Source: Actinomycetota bacterium (GTDB taxonomy: Bacteria > Actinomycetota > Thermoleophilia > Solirubrobacterales > Solirubrobacteraceae). Taken from it: a DNA stretch of 64,000 nucleotides. Location: contig VAXW01000003.1 in assembly GCA_005884115.1 (NCBI GenBank), positions 124,001 through 188,000 of the forward strand, written 5' to 3'. Shown here in pieces: positions 40,128-47,983 of this stretch (its first letter is position 1; each line of letters starts with the position of its first letter). Under the pieces are notes generated by a model. It was not told where the DNA came from. It saw only the letters and a program-made list of their open reading frames with translations, and searched no databases. Both the position numbers and the translations under genes were made by a program.

Positions 40128-41932
40128 GAGCTCGATTCGCTGCCCGGCTGCAGGCCGAGCGTCAGGCGGAAGCGTTCGACGCCGCCTGGCAGCCGCTTGC
40201 CGCCGCCAGCCAGCGTGGTGAGCGCATGCAGATACGGCACCAGCGGCGCGACGCTTTCCTCTTCGGTGAGCCCGGCGCCTTCGAGCACGCTGAGCAGCGT
40301 CGAGAAGTCGATCGTGATGCTGGGCGTGATCCCATCGGAGAGCGCCGAGGCCGCCGCGCCATAGGAAGGCGCGCTCGCGAGCTGGGCCGCAGGGTGAAGG
40401 GCCGCGGCGACCGATGCTTCGCCGAGCCCGACGACGAACTTTGCCGCCCCGCCGGCATCGCGGCCGGCGGCGATGTAGAGCACGATCGGTAGTCCCGGAA
40501 GCCGCGCGGCCGCCGCCGCTTCGGTTCCTGGCAATTCGGCGTGCTGGATCGCGCCGCCGCCCGCTCGCAGCTTTGCCGCCAGGGCACCCACCGCCGCGCG
40601 CGAGCGGGCCGCGTCGCTCGAGCTGATGACGGCCCCTCCCTTCAGGTCCAGCAGCCCGCTGCCGCTCGCAAACAGCCCCGCAGATCGCATCCAGCCTTGA
40701 AACTGGCGCTTGGCTTCAGGCGTTTCTGCGCCCAGCGCGGCGAGTGGGGCGAGCAGCGCGCCGAGCAGCCCTTGGAGGCTGATCGGCGACGATTCTTCTT
40801 TCTTGGAGCTACCTGCAGCGAGCTGGGCAAGCTCGCGAAGCACGCGCACGTCAGTGCCTAGCGTGCTCGAGACGTCTCCCAGCCCGACTGCGAACCAGGA
40901 GTCAGCGGGCAGTTCCCCAAGCGCCGCAGATCCGTTGGCGACCGAGGAGAGCAGCCCGCCGCTCACCTGCGCCGAGCCCACCGTGTCGATGTCGAGCTCG
41001 ATCGAGTTGGTCGTCGGGACCAGCGATACGTTCGCCGGGCGCTCGCCGGTCAGCTGGCCGAGCAGCGCTGCCAGGCCTTCGCGGCGGGCGCCAGCGCGCC
41101 CGCCAGGCGAAGCGGGCGCCGACGTGGAGGCACCCGAGGGCGCCGCGGCGATCCCGCTCAGGTAGAAGTGGGCAAGCGCGTCCTTCGGTCCCGAGGTCAC
41201 GAGCCTCGAGTAAGCGGCGGAGCGCGCGAGCGAGGGCTGCCCGAGCGTCGTATCGATCACCTCGTGCAGAGCCGATTCGCTCCCGATCACGAGCAGCCGG
41301 TCGACGATCCCGAAGCTCACGCCGGCGGCCGTGACGCGCACGGACGCGCCTCGGTAGGTATCGCTCCGCGCCCCCGCGCGCCCCGCCTGGAGGGCCATGA
41401 AGGCGCGCGCCTTGACCGTGTCGCTCGTGTCCATCACGATCGCTCCCTGCACGCCATGCGCGCTGAAGGCAAACGGCGCGGTCGCGGAGCCGCCGAGCAG
41501 GCCGCGCTGCAAGTGCGAGAGCAGCTGTTCCACCTGCGCTTCGCCGGCAGCGCCCGAAGAGCTGAGGAAAACGCCCGCCCTGGGCCCGAGCCATGGCGCG
41601 ACGTCGCGCTTGAAGTCGAGCTGCGGCGAGCCTGGCGTCTGGAGCGCGCCGAGCAGGCTGAGGTAGGGATCGGCCTGGCCGCTCAGCGTGCGGCCCGCGG
41701 CGAGCGCGGACTGCTTCAGCGACCCCTCGGGGCGGACTGTCGCGCCGGCGTACATCGCCACCGACGCCGGAACCGCTCGCGCCGGATCCACGCCCGAGCT
41801 TGCCGGATGCGCCGAGCCGCAGCCGGCGGCGGCGAGCAGCAGGGGGGAGGCGATGAGCGAGCCGGCGAAGCGCACGAGGCGCGCGCGCCGCCGCACAGTC
41901 CAGTGCCGTTGCACGCCCGCGCGGTCACGCAT
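40121..41932 (-). CDS. DUF3352-type lipoprotein
   Basis: 603 residues from ATG 41932. A basic N-terminus and hydrophobic segment (LIASPLLLAAAGC) with lipobox Cys predict a lipoprotein. The body has two similar halves of DUF3352 type: VPASVAMYAGATVRPEG, AFSAHGVQGAIVMDTSDTVKARAFM, GIVDRLLVIGSESALHEVIDTT and SLARSAAYSRLV, then a Ser/Ala/Pro-rich linker and a second beta-helical part. The frame is open far upstream, but that part is antisense to the mraZ leader and is rejected. Function is unknown. Convergent with the binding protein gene. TACGAT lies 9 nt upstream of the start. Confidence 0.72.
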   Translation of the reverse strand: MRDRAGVQRHWTVRRRARLVRFAGSLIASPLLLAAAGCGSAHPASSGVDPARAVPASVAMYAGATVRPEGSLKQSALAAGRTLSGQADPYLSLLGALQTPGSPQLDFKRDVAPWLGPRAGVFLSSSGAAGEAQVEQLLSHLQRGLLGGSATAPFAFSAHGVQGAIVMDTSDTVKARAFMALQAGRAGARSDTYRGASVRVTAAGVSFGIVDRLLVIGSESALHEVIDTTLGQPSLARSAAYSRLVTSGPKDALAHFYLSGIAAAPSGASTSAPASPGGRAGARREGLAALLGQLTGERPANVSLVPTTNSIELDIDTVGSAQVSGGLLSSVANGSAALGELPADSWFAVGLGDVSSTLGTDVRVLRELAQLAAGSSKKEESSPISLQGLLGALLAPLAALGAETPEAKRQFQGWMRSAGLFASGSGLLDLKGGAVISSSDAARSRAAVGALAAKLRAGGGAIQHAELPGTEAAAAARLPGLPIVLYIAAGRDAGGAAKFVVGLGEASVAAALHPAAQLASAPSYGAAASALSDGITPSITIDFSTLLSVLEGAGLTEEESVAPLVPYLHALTTLAGGGKRLPGGVERFRLTLGLQPGSESSSQ

Positions 41933-42170
41933 CAGTCCGCGATCGTAGCGGCTGCCCGCAGCGCCGCGCGCGGCATGACGAGCCCCGCGCTGCGAGCGCT
42001 GGCGCGCACGACCGCTGCCGTGACGGATCTGCGCACGGTCGCTCACGTCGCCCGCGACGGCCTCGCCTGCGCCCGACATGGGTCGAACGGGAACGCCCTG
42101 CGTGGAGTGTGCCCCACCGCTCGGGAAATCGGACGCCGGTGCGGGCCCGTGGCGCCGGGCAGAGGTGTAG

Positions 42171-42222
42171 TGGGAGAAAATGTTCGACAGGGGTTGTAAT
42201 GTGGGAGAAAGTGGGGTATGGT
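42171..42222 (+). promoter_or_regulatory. mraZ/dcw promoter with MraZ boxes
   Basis: TTGTAA (42194-42199), 17-nt spacer, TATGGT (42217-42222). The spacer contains TGGGA-N5-TGGGG (42202-42216), the 5-nt-spaced TGGGN repeat recognised by MraZ. A further TGGGAGAAA copy stands at 42171. The operators lie between -35 and -10, so MraZ binding should block the polymerase (autoregulation). Confidence 0.75.
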
Positions 42223-42232
42223 CGCACACAGC

Positions 42233-42275
42233 GAGCCGGGGTGGAGGGGCTCCTCCCACCCCTCCACCTCGGCTC
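42233..42275 (+). promoter_or_regulatory. Long 5'-leader hairpin of mraZ
   Basis: Arms 42233-42249 and 42259-42275 pair over 17 bp with a single G-T wobble around the 9-nt loop CTCCTCCCA. It would begin about 4 nt from the predicted transcript start and end 22 nt before the mraZ GTG. No T run follows, so it is not a standard terminator. Confidence 0.75.
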
Positions 42276-42297
42276 GGAAGCAAGCTCGGAGCGCACT

Positions 42298-42738
42298 GTG
42301 GTTCCCTTTCGTGGCACGTTCGACCATACGCTCGACGCAAAGAACCGGCTGACGATCCCCGCCCGCTACCGTGCCGCGCTCTCCGACGGCGTCGTGCTCG
42401 CGATGCCAATCGACATGAGGCCCTGCGTGGGCGTGTGGCGTCCAGCCGAGTACGAGAGCTTCAGCCGCCGCGCGCTCGACGAAATCTCTCCGCTCTCACC
42501 GCGCCGCTCCGAGCTGGAGCGGTTCTTCTATGGCAACTCGCAAGAGGCAGATCTCGACGCCGCCGGCAGGATCATGATCCCCGGCTTCCTCGGCGATCAC
42601 GCCCAGCTGAAGAAGGAGGTTGTCGTGGTCGGGGTTGGCGACCGCATGGAGCTGTGGAGCCGGGGGGGCTGGGACGAGCACCGACCGACGCTGCTGAGCG
42701 GCGTCGCGGAGATCACCGCGAGTGTCGCGCACGCTTGA
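42298..42738 (+). CDS. mraZ: Transcriptional regulator MraZ
   Basis: 146 residues from GTG 42298. Two AbrB-like half domains: FRGTFDHTLDAKNRLTIPARYRAAL and NSQEADLDAAGRIMIPGFLGDHA, each with the conserved D-x-x-x-R DNA-contact loop (DAKNR, DAAGR). MraZ forms a ring that binds TGGGN repeats at the dcw promoter, and such repeats are present just upstream. The longer open frame from 42109 runs through the promoter and hairpin and is rejected. The 3' end overlaps rsmH by 17 bp. Confidence 0.94.
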   Translation: MVPFRGTFDHTLDAKNRLTIPARYRAALSDGVVLAMPIDMRPCVGVWRPAEYESFSRRALDEISPLSPRRSELERFFYGNSQEADLDAAGRIMIPGFLGDHAQLKKEVVVVGVGDRMELWSRGGWDEHRPTLLSGVAEITASVAHA

Positions 42739-43795
42739 GCTGCCCCGTCTTCGGCCGATCGCGCGCCTCCCGGCCCTGGCAGGCGCGGGCCTCGGCGCCG
42801 ACGAGCCCGCGGCGCGCCGAGCGCCGGGCGATGTCGGGCACGTTCCCGTGCTCGCCAACGAGCTGCTCGACGTGGTCGAGGCCTCGGGCATCGAGTTGCC
42901 GGGGGCGGTGGCTATCGACTGCACCTTCGGCGACGGCGGCCACGCACGGCTGCTGGCCGAGCGCCTGGGCGCCGCGGGGACGCTGATCGCGATCGACCGG
43001 GACCCTCTCGCCGAGCAGAGGTTTGAAGCCTTTGCGCAGGAGGTCGCCTGCTCGGTGCGCTTCATCCGCGCCGGCTATGCCGAAGCGCTCGAGCTCTTGG
43101 CGGGCGAAGGGCTGCGCGCGGGGCTCGCCTACTTCGATCTCGGGATGTCCTCCATGCAGCTGGACACGCGCGAGCGCGGCTTCTCCTACGCCTATGAGGC
43201 GCCACTGGATATGCGCATGGACCCTGCGCAGTCGCTCACCGCTCGCGAGATCGTGCAGAGCTGGGACGAGCGGCGCCTGGTGCAGGTCCTGCGTGAGTTC
43301 GGCGAGGAGCGCCACGCACGACCGATCGCGCGCGCCATTGTCAGCCGCCGCGCCAGCGCTCCGATCGAGACCACGAGCGAGCTCGTCGATGTCATCAGCT
43401 CGGCGATCCCCACGCCGGTTCGCTTCGCCGGCGGGCACCCCGCCAAGCGCTCCTTCCAGGCGCTGCGAATCGCCGTCAACGACGAGCTGGGCCAGCTCGA
43501 TCGCGCCCTGCCGCTCGCCTGGGAGGTCCTCGGCGTCGGCGGCATGCTGGCGGGCATCACCTTCCACTCGCTGGAGGACCGCCGTCTCAAGCGCTTCCTC
43601 GCGCAGCGAGCGCGCGGCTGCGTGTGCCCGCCGGAGCTCCCCGTCTGCGTGTGCGGACGCGAAGCAGAGGCGCGGCTGCTGACGCGGCGCTCGATCGTCC
43701 CGAGCGCTTCCGAGCTCGAGCGCAACCCGCGCAGCAGCTCCGCCAGGCTGCGTGCCGCGAGCAAGCTCGCCGAGGCGAAAGGCCGCGCGCGGTGA
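42722..43795 (+). CDS. rsmH: 16S rRNA (cytosine(1402)-N(4))-methyltransferase
   Basis: 357 residues from GTG 42722. After a 38-residue extension the enzyme begins GHVPVLANELLDVV. Motifs: AIDCTFGDGGHARLLAERLG (AdoMet site), AIDRDPLAEQR, GLAYFDLGMSSMQLDTRERGFSY, PLDMRMDPAQSLTA, GGHPAKRSFQALRIAVNDEL and GITFHSLEDRRLKRFL. A Cys-containing C-terminal part (CVCPPELPVCVCG) follows. RsmH methylates C1402 in the ribosomal P site. The second gene of nearly every dcw cluster; its stop overlaps ftsL. Confidence 0.96.
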   Translation: MSRTLELPRLRPIARLPALAGAGLGADEPAARRAPGDVGHVPVLANELLDVVEASGIELPGAVAIDCTFGDGGHARLLAERLGAAGTLIAIDRDPLAEQRFEAFAQEVACSVRFIRAGYAEALELLAGEGLRAGLAYFDLGMSSMQLDTRERGFSYAYEAPLDMRMDPAQSLTAREIVQSWDERRLVQVLREFGEERHARPIARAIVSRRASAPIETTSELVDVISSAIPTPVRFAGGHPAKRSFQALRIAVNDELGQLDRALPLAWEVLGVGGMLAGITFHSLEDRRLKRFLAQRARGCVCPPELPVCVCGREAEARLLTRRSIVPSASELERNPRSSSARLRAASKLAEAKGRAR

Positions 43796-44643
43796 GTGCG
43801 CCCGCCGCCGCCGCAGCGCCCGCGCTGGAGCCCCCCCGCAGGGCGGGCTCGCGCGGCCCGATGCCGGCCGCCGCGCCCCCAGCGCGCAGGCCCCGCCCGG
43901 AGCCCTCGCGCCCGCCGCGGCGCGTCTCCGGCCCGGCGCGGCGCGCGCCCGCCGCACGCACGCGCGACCTCTCTCTGCGCACCGGCGGCTTCGTTCTCGG
44001 CCTGCTCGCGGCCCTCGAGAGCCTCTCCCAGCACCGTCTGATCGATCGCCTGATCCGCAGCCGAATCTGGATCGGCCTGGTCGCCTTCGCGCTGATCGGG
44101 ATCGTGACGCTGCAGCTCGGATTGCTGAAGCTGAACGCCACGATCGGGCGCGCGCTCGAGCGTGAGGCGCTCCTGCAGCGCCAGAACGCCGGGCTGCAGA
44201 TCGAAAACTCGGAACTGGCCGCGGACCACGAGGTCGTCTCTCGCGCCGAGCGGCTGGGAATGGTGTCCGTGCCGCTTCAGGCCCTGCGCTTCGTGAGCGC
44301 CGATCCGCGTCGCGACCCCTCTCGCGCCGCCGACGCGCTCCGTTCGGTTACGCCCTCGGCGAGCGCGGAAGGCGCGACGCCGTCCGCATCGTCGCCGGCA
44401 GCGGCCGAAAGCACGGCTTCCGCGCAGAGCTCCTCGGCAGCGCTCGCACAGGCTCCGACGTACTCGAGCTCCGCGGGAGCGGTCGTCTCCCAGCCGCGCG
44501 CGCAGAGCGTCGAAGCCGCCGGCTCCTCGGGCGAACCCTCGAGTGCTGCCTCCGTCGGCGCGGCACCTACGAGCACGACCGCGGAACCGGCCGCCGGGGT
44601 CGCACCTTCAGGGGGCAGCGCGGCGGGCTCGTCCGGGGGGTAG
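43792..44643 (+). CDS. ftsL: FtsL-like septum protein with long disordered ends
   Basis: 283 residues from GTG 43792 (GTGA overlap with rsmH). A Pro/Arg/Ala-rich cytoplasmic tail of about 95 residues precedes one membrane helix (IWIGLVAFALIGIVTLQLGLL, about 102-122) and a coiled coil (KLNATIGRALEREALLQRQNAGLQIENSELA) of the FtsL/DivIC type. A Ser/Ala/Thr-rich tail of about 110 residues ends the protein. FtsL joins FtsQ and DivIC in activating septal peptidoglycan synthesis. Both tails are far longer than in the roughly 120-aa model proteins. Assignment rests on position and topology. Confidence 0.82.
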   Translation: MSAPAAAAAPALEPPRRAGSRGPMPAAAPPARRPRPEPSRPPRRVSGPARRAPAARTRDLSLRTGGFVLGLLAALESLSQHRLIDRLIRSRIWIGLVAFALIGIVTLQLGLLKLNATIGRALEREALLQRQNAGLQIENSELAADHEVVSRAERLGMVSVPLQALRFVSADPRRDPSRAADALRSVTPSASAEGATPSASSPAAAESTASAQSSSAALAQAPTYSSSAGAVVSQPRAQSVEAAGSSGEPSSAASVGAAPTSTTAEPAAGVAPSGGSAAGSSGG

Positions 44644-44645
44644 GC

Positions 44646-46307
44646 ATGGCGATCGTCCAGCGCCGGGTGGGTTTGATCTTCGCGGCCTTCTTCGCGCTGT
44701 TGATACTCGCGGCAGCGCGAACGCTGTACCTGGCCGCCCTCCAGGGCGCGACGCTGCGCCGGGCCGCGCGCACGCAGCAGCTCACCACTGAAGCCGTGCC
44801 CGCACAGCGCGGGACGATCACCGATCGCAACGGAGTCGAGCTCGCCGTCTCGGAGCCAGCCCAGGACATCTCGGCCACGCCATACCTCGTCACCGACCCG
44901 CTCGCCAGCGCCCGTCGGCTCGCGCCCATCCTCGGCCGCCCGGAGACCCGGCTCCTGGCGGAGCTCTCGCAGCGGCGCGGGTTCGTGTACCTGGCGCGCG
45001 CCGTGCCCGCCAGGCAGGCCCAGGAAGCCCTGTCCCTGAAGATCCCGGGCATAGCTGGCGCGCCGGTGATGCGCCGCGTCTATCCCCGCGGAGCGCTCGC
45101 GGCGCAGGTGCTCGGCGCCGTGAGCACCGAAGGCAGCGGACTGTCGGGCCTGGAGTACTCGCGCAACGCCTTGATTGGCGGGCGAGCAGGCGAGCGGCGC
45201 GTGGTCAGCGACGCGCGGGGCCAGCCCGTCTCGATTGACGAAGTGCACCCAGAGGTGGCCGGATCGCCGGTCACGCTCACGCTAGACGCGAACATCCAGC
45301 AGCGCAGCGAAGAAGTGCTCGGCGCGCTCGGCAGCATCTTCGCTCCCAAGGACGCGACGGCCATCGTCATGGATCCCCGCGACGGCACGATCCTCGCGAT
45401 GGCCAACTGGCCGGCCGTGAACCTGAACCAGCCCGGCACCTCATCGCCGCAGGCGCTGGAGAACAGAGCTGTGAGCTTCGACTACGAACCGGGGTCCACG
45501 TTCAAGGCGATCACGGTCGCGGCAGCGCTTCAGGACAGGCTGGCGACGCCCGCGACGGGCTTCGATGTGCCCGACAAGATCCAGGTCGCCGATCGCACGA
45601 TCCACGACGACACCGAACACGGCAACGAGTCGCTCACGACCGCGCAGATACTCGCCCAGTCCAGCAACGTCGGGGCGATCAAGATCGGCATGCTCGAGGG
45701 ACCAAGCGGCTTCGCCGCGTGGACCAGGCGCTTCGGGTTCGGCGCCCGCGGCGGGATCGAGCTGGCCGGCGAGGAACGCGGGACGATCCTCCCGCTGAGT
45801 CGCTACTCCGGGTCCTCGATGGGCAACCTCCCAATCGGACAGGGGCAGCTCGTGACCCCGATCCAGATGGCGAGCGCCTATGCGGCGATCGCCAACGGTG
45901 GCGTGCTGCGCCGCCCGCACGTCATCGCCGCCGTCGACGGGCGACGCACCGCCGAGCCCGCCGGGCGCCGGATCATCTCGGCCGCGACCGCGTCGTCGCT
46001 GCGTGAAATGCTCGAGGGCGTCCTCGCCCCAGGCGGGACGGCCAGCGAGGTGTCGATCCCCGGCTACCACCTGGCCGGGAAGACTGGCACCGCGAGCAAG
46101 GTCGATCCGGCGACGGGACAGTACTCCAAGACCGCCTACGTGGCCTCGTTCATGGGCTTCGCGCCGGCGTCCAACCCGGCGCTCTTGTGTGCCGTGATCG
46201 TCGACGAACCGCACGCGGGGTCGATCTTCGGCGGTACCGTGGCAGCGCCCGCGTTCGGGCAGATCATGAGCTTCGCGCTGCCATATATGCGCATCCCGCC
46301 GGGATAG
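44646..46307 (+). CDS. ftsI: Septal peptidoglycan transpeptidase (PBP2/PBP3 family)
   Basis: 553 residues from ATG 44646. An N-terminal membrane helix (GLIFAAFFALLILAAARTLYL) precedes the dimerisation domain (AQRGTITDRNGVELAVS) and the transpeptidase with all three active-site motifs: Ser284-x-x-Lys287 in GSTFKA, Ser339-Ser-Asn341 in QSSNVG, and Lys479-Thr-Gly in GKTGTASK. It crosslinks septal wall in partnership with FtsW. Position after ftsL and before murE is standard. No PASTA repeats are present. Confidence 0.94.
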   Translation: MAIVQRRVGLIFAAFFALLILAAARTLYLAALQGATLRRAARTQQLTTEAVPAQRGTITDRNGVELAVSEPAQDISATPYLVTDPLASARRLAPILGRPETRLLAELSQRRGFVYLARAVPARQAQEALSLKIPGIAGAPVMRRVYPRGALAAQVLGAVSTEGSGLSGLEYSRNALIGGRAGERRVVSDARGQPVSIDEVHPEVAGSPVTLTLDANIQQRSEEVLGALGSIFAPKDATAIVMDPRDGTILAMANWPAVNLNQPGTSSPQALENRAVSFDYEPGSTFKAITVAAALQDRLATPATGFDVPDKIQVADRTIHDDTEHGNESLTTAQILAQSSNVGAIKIGMLEGPSGFAAWTRRFGFGARGGIELAGEERGTILPLSRYSGSSMGNLPIGQGQLVTPIQMASAYAAIANGGVLRRPHVIAAVDGRRTAEPAGRRIISAATASSLREMLEGVLAPGGTASEVSIPGYHLAGKTGTASKVDPATGQYSKTAYVASFMGFAPASNPALLCAVIVDEPHAGSIFGGTVAAPAFGQIMSFALPYMRIPPG

Positions 46308-46310
46308 CAT
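46305..46310 (+). promoter_or_regulatory. Leaderless-type -10 box for murE
   Basis: TAGCAT followed by 7 nt and ATG 46318; it overlaps the ftsI stop codon. It could be an internal promoter of the dcw cluster. Confidence 0.35.
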
Positions 46311-46317
46311 CAGCCGC

Positions 46318-47931
46318 ATGAGGCTCGACGAGTTGCTCGCCGACTTGGACAGCGCCGCCCCCGTCACACCGCACGCCGGAAGCGATGCGGTGGAGATCGC
46401 CGGCCTTGCCTACGACAGTCGCAGTGTTCGCGCTGGCGAGCTCTTCTTCTGCGTGAAGGGCTTTCAGAGCGACGGGCACGACCACGCCGCCGATGCGGTC
46501 CGCGCGGGAGCCGCCGCGCTGATCGTCGAGCGCCCTCTCGGTCTCGGCGTGCCCGAAGTGCTGGTCCCATCCGCGCGCGCCGCCATGGGTCCGATCGCGG
46601 CGCGCTTCTATGGGGACCCGAGCCGGGAGCTGCGGGTCGTAGGGGTGACGGGCACCAACGGCAAGACCACCACCGCCTACCTCGTGCGCGCGCTGCTCGA
46701 GGCTGCCGGCGAGCAGTGCGGGCTGCTCGGCACCGTCAAGTCCATCATCGGCGGCGTCGAGGAGGCTGTCGTGCGCACCACCCCGGAGGCGATCGATCTG
46801 CAGGCAGACCTGCGCGCGATGCTCGACGGCGGAGATCGCGCCTGCGCGATGGAGGTCTCCTCGCACGCGCTCGAGCTCGGAAGGGTGGACGGCCTGCGCT
46901 ACAGGGCGGCGATCTTCACCAACGTCAGCCGCGACCACCTCGACTTCCACAACACCATGGAGGACTACTTCCTGGCCAAGCGGCGTCTGTTCCTGCCCTC
47001 GGCGCCGAATGGGGAGCGCGCCGAGGGCGGGCAGCCGGACGTGAGCGTGATCAACGTCGGCGATGCCTACGGGCAGAGGCTCGCCACCGAGGTACCCGGG
47101 GCGCGCACGTTCGCCCTCGAGTTCCAGGCCGACTACAGCGCATGGGAGCTGCGCTGCGATATGAGCGGCTGCAGCTTCGAGCTTCGCACCCCCGCGGGCG
47201 CCCGCAGGGTCAGCTCGCCCATGCGCGGGCGCTTCAACGTCGCCAACGCGCTGGGGGCGCTCGCTGCCGCGCACCTGCTCGGCGGCGATCTGGAGGTGCT
47301 GGTCGGCGGCCTGGAAGAGGGCGTGCGCGTGCCGGGGCGCTTCGAGCCGGTCGACGAGGGACAGGACTTCGCCGTGCTGGTCGACTACGCGCACACGCCC
47401 GACTCGCTGGAGAACGTGCTGCGCGCCGCCCGCGAGCTGGTGGGTGCCGACGAGCAGGCGCGCGGGCGCGTGACGTGCGTGTTCGGCGCGGGCGGCGACC
47501 GCGACCGCGGAAAGCGCCCGGTGATGGGCGAAGTAGCGCGCCGGTACGCCGACGTTCTGCTCGTCACCTCCGACAACCCGCGCTCGGAGGACCCCGAGCA
47601 GATCATCTCCGAGATCATGGCCGGGGTAAGGCGGGTCGAACAAGGGCCGCCACCGGATGACCCAGCCAGGCCCAGTGGGCCACACGCTGCCGGTGGGGGA
47701 GCGCGAGCCGAGCCGGCGCGCTTCATCGTCGACCGCCGCGCCGCGATCGCCGACGCAGTCTGCAACTCGGCGAGCGGCGACGTGCTCGTCATCGCCGGCA
47801 AGGGGCATGAGCAAGGGCAGGAGCTCGCCGGCGGGCGCAAGGTGCCATTCGACGACGTGACGGTGGCCAGGGAAGCGCTGCGCGAGCGCGCGAACGCAGT
47901 GCCGGCATGGCGCGCGGGCGGTCAGCGGTGA
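46318..47931 (+). CDS. murE: UDP-MurNAc-tripeptide synthetase (meso-diaminopimelate-adding)
   Basis: 537 residues from ATG 46318. Mur ligase motifs: AYDSRSVRAGELFFCVKG, VVGVTGTNGKTTTAYLVRALL (ATP), RTTPEAIDLQ, MEVSSHALELGRVDG, NVSRDHLDFHNTMEDYFLAK (with the carbamoylated Lys), GRFNVANALGALAAA and VDYAHTPDSLENVL. The motif DNPRSEDP at about residue 420 is the DNPR signature that selects meso-diaminopimelate over lysine. A Pro/Gly-rich insertion of about 25 residues (PPPDDPARPSGPHAAGGG) follows it, longer than usual. The wall is therefore predicted to be DAP type. Confidence 0.96.
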   Translation: MRLDELLADLDSAAPVTPHAGSDAVEIAGLAYDSRSVRAGELFFCVKGFQSDGHDHAADAVRAGAAALIVERPLGLGVPEVLVPSARAAMGPIAARFYGDPSRELRVVGVTGTNGKTTTAYLVRALLEAAGEQCGLLGTVKSIIGGVEEAVVRTTPEAIDLQADLRAMLDGGDRACAMEVSSHALELGRVDGLRYRAAIFTNVSRDHLDFHNTMEDYFLAKRRLFLPSAPNGERAEGGQPDVSVINVGDAYGQRLATEVPGARTFALEFQADYSAWELRCDMSGCSFELRTPAGARRVSSPMRGRFNVANALGALAAAHLLGGDLEVLVGGLEEGVRVPGRFEPVDEGQDFAVLVDYAHTPDSLENVLRAARELVGADEQARGRVTCVFGAGGDRDRGKRPVMGEVARRYADVLLVTSDNPRSEDPEQIISEIMAGVRRVEQGPPPDDPARPSGPHAAGGGARAEPARFIVDRRAAIADAVCNSASGDVLVIAGKGHEQGQELAGGRKVPFDDVTVAREALRERANAVPAWRAGGQR

Positions 47932-47983
47932 GCTCGCGCGAGGCGAGGTTGCGTGGTGGAGCCTGCGCCGGCAGGAGCCGACG

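Larger units (their letters stand above)
41933..42297 (+). other. Divergent intergenic region: DUF3352 gene and dcw cluster head
   Basis: 365 bp with no gene. It holds a likely reverse promoter (TACGAT near 41942-41947), the mraZ promoter with MraZ boxes (42171-42222) and a long hairpin (42233-42275). The stretch 41990-42160 contains nothing recognisable. Confidence 0.6.

Noticed and set aside
40121..42409. Extended 762-aa version of the DUF3352 protein
   Set aside because: The extension would be antisense to the mraZ promoter and leader; lipoprotein signal begins shortly after ATG 41932.
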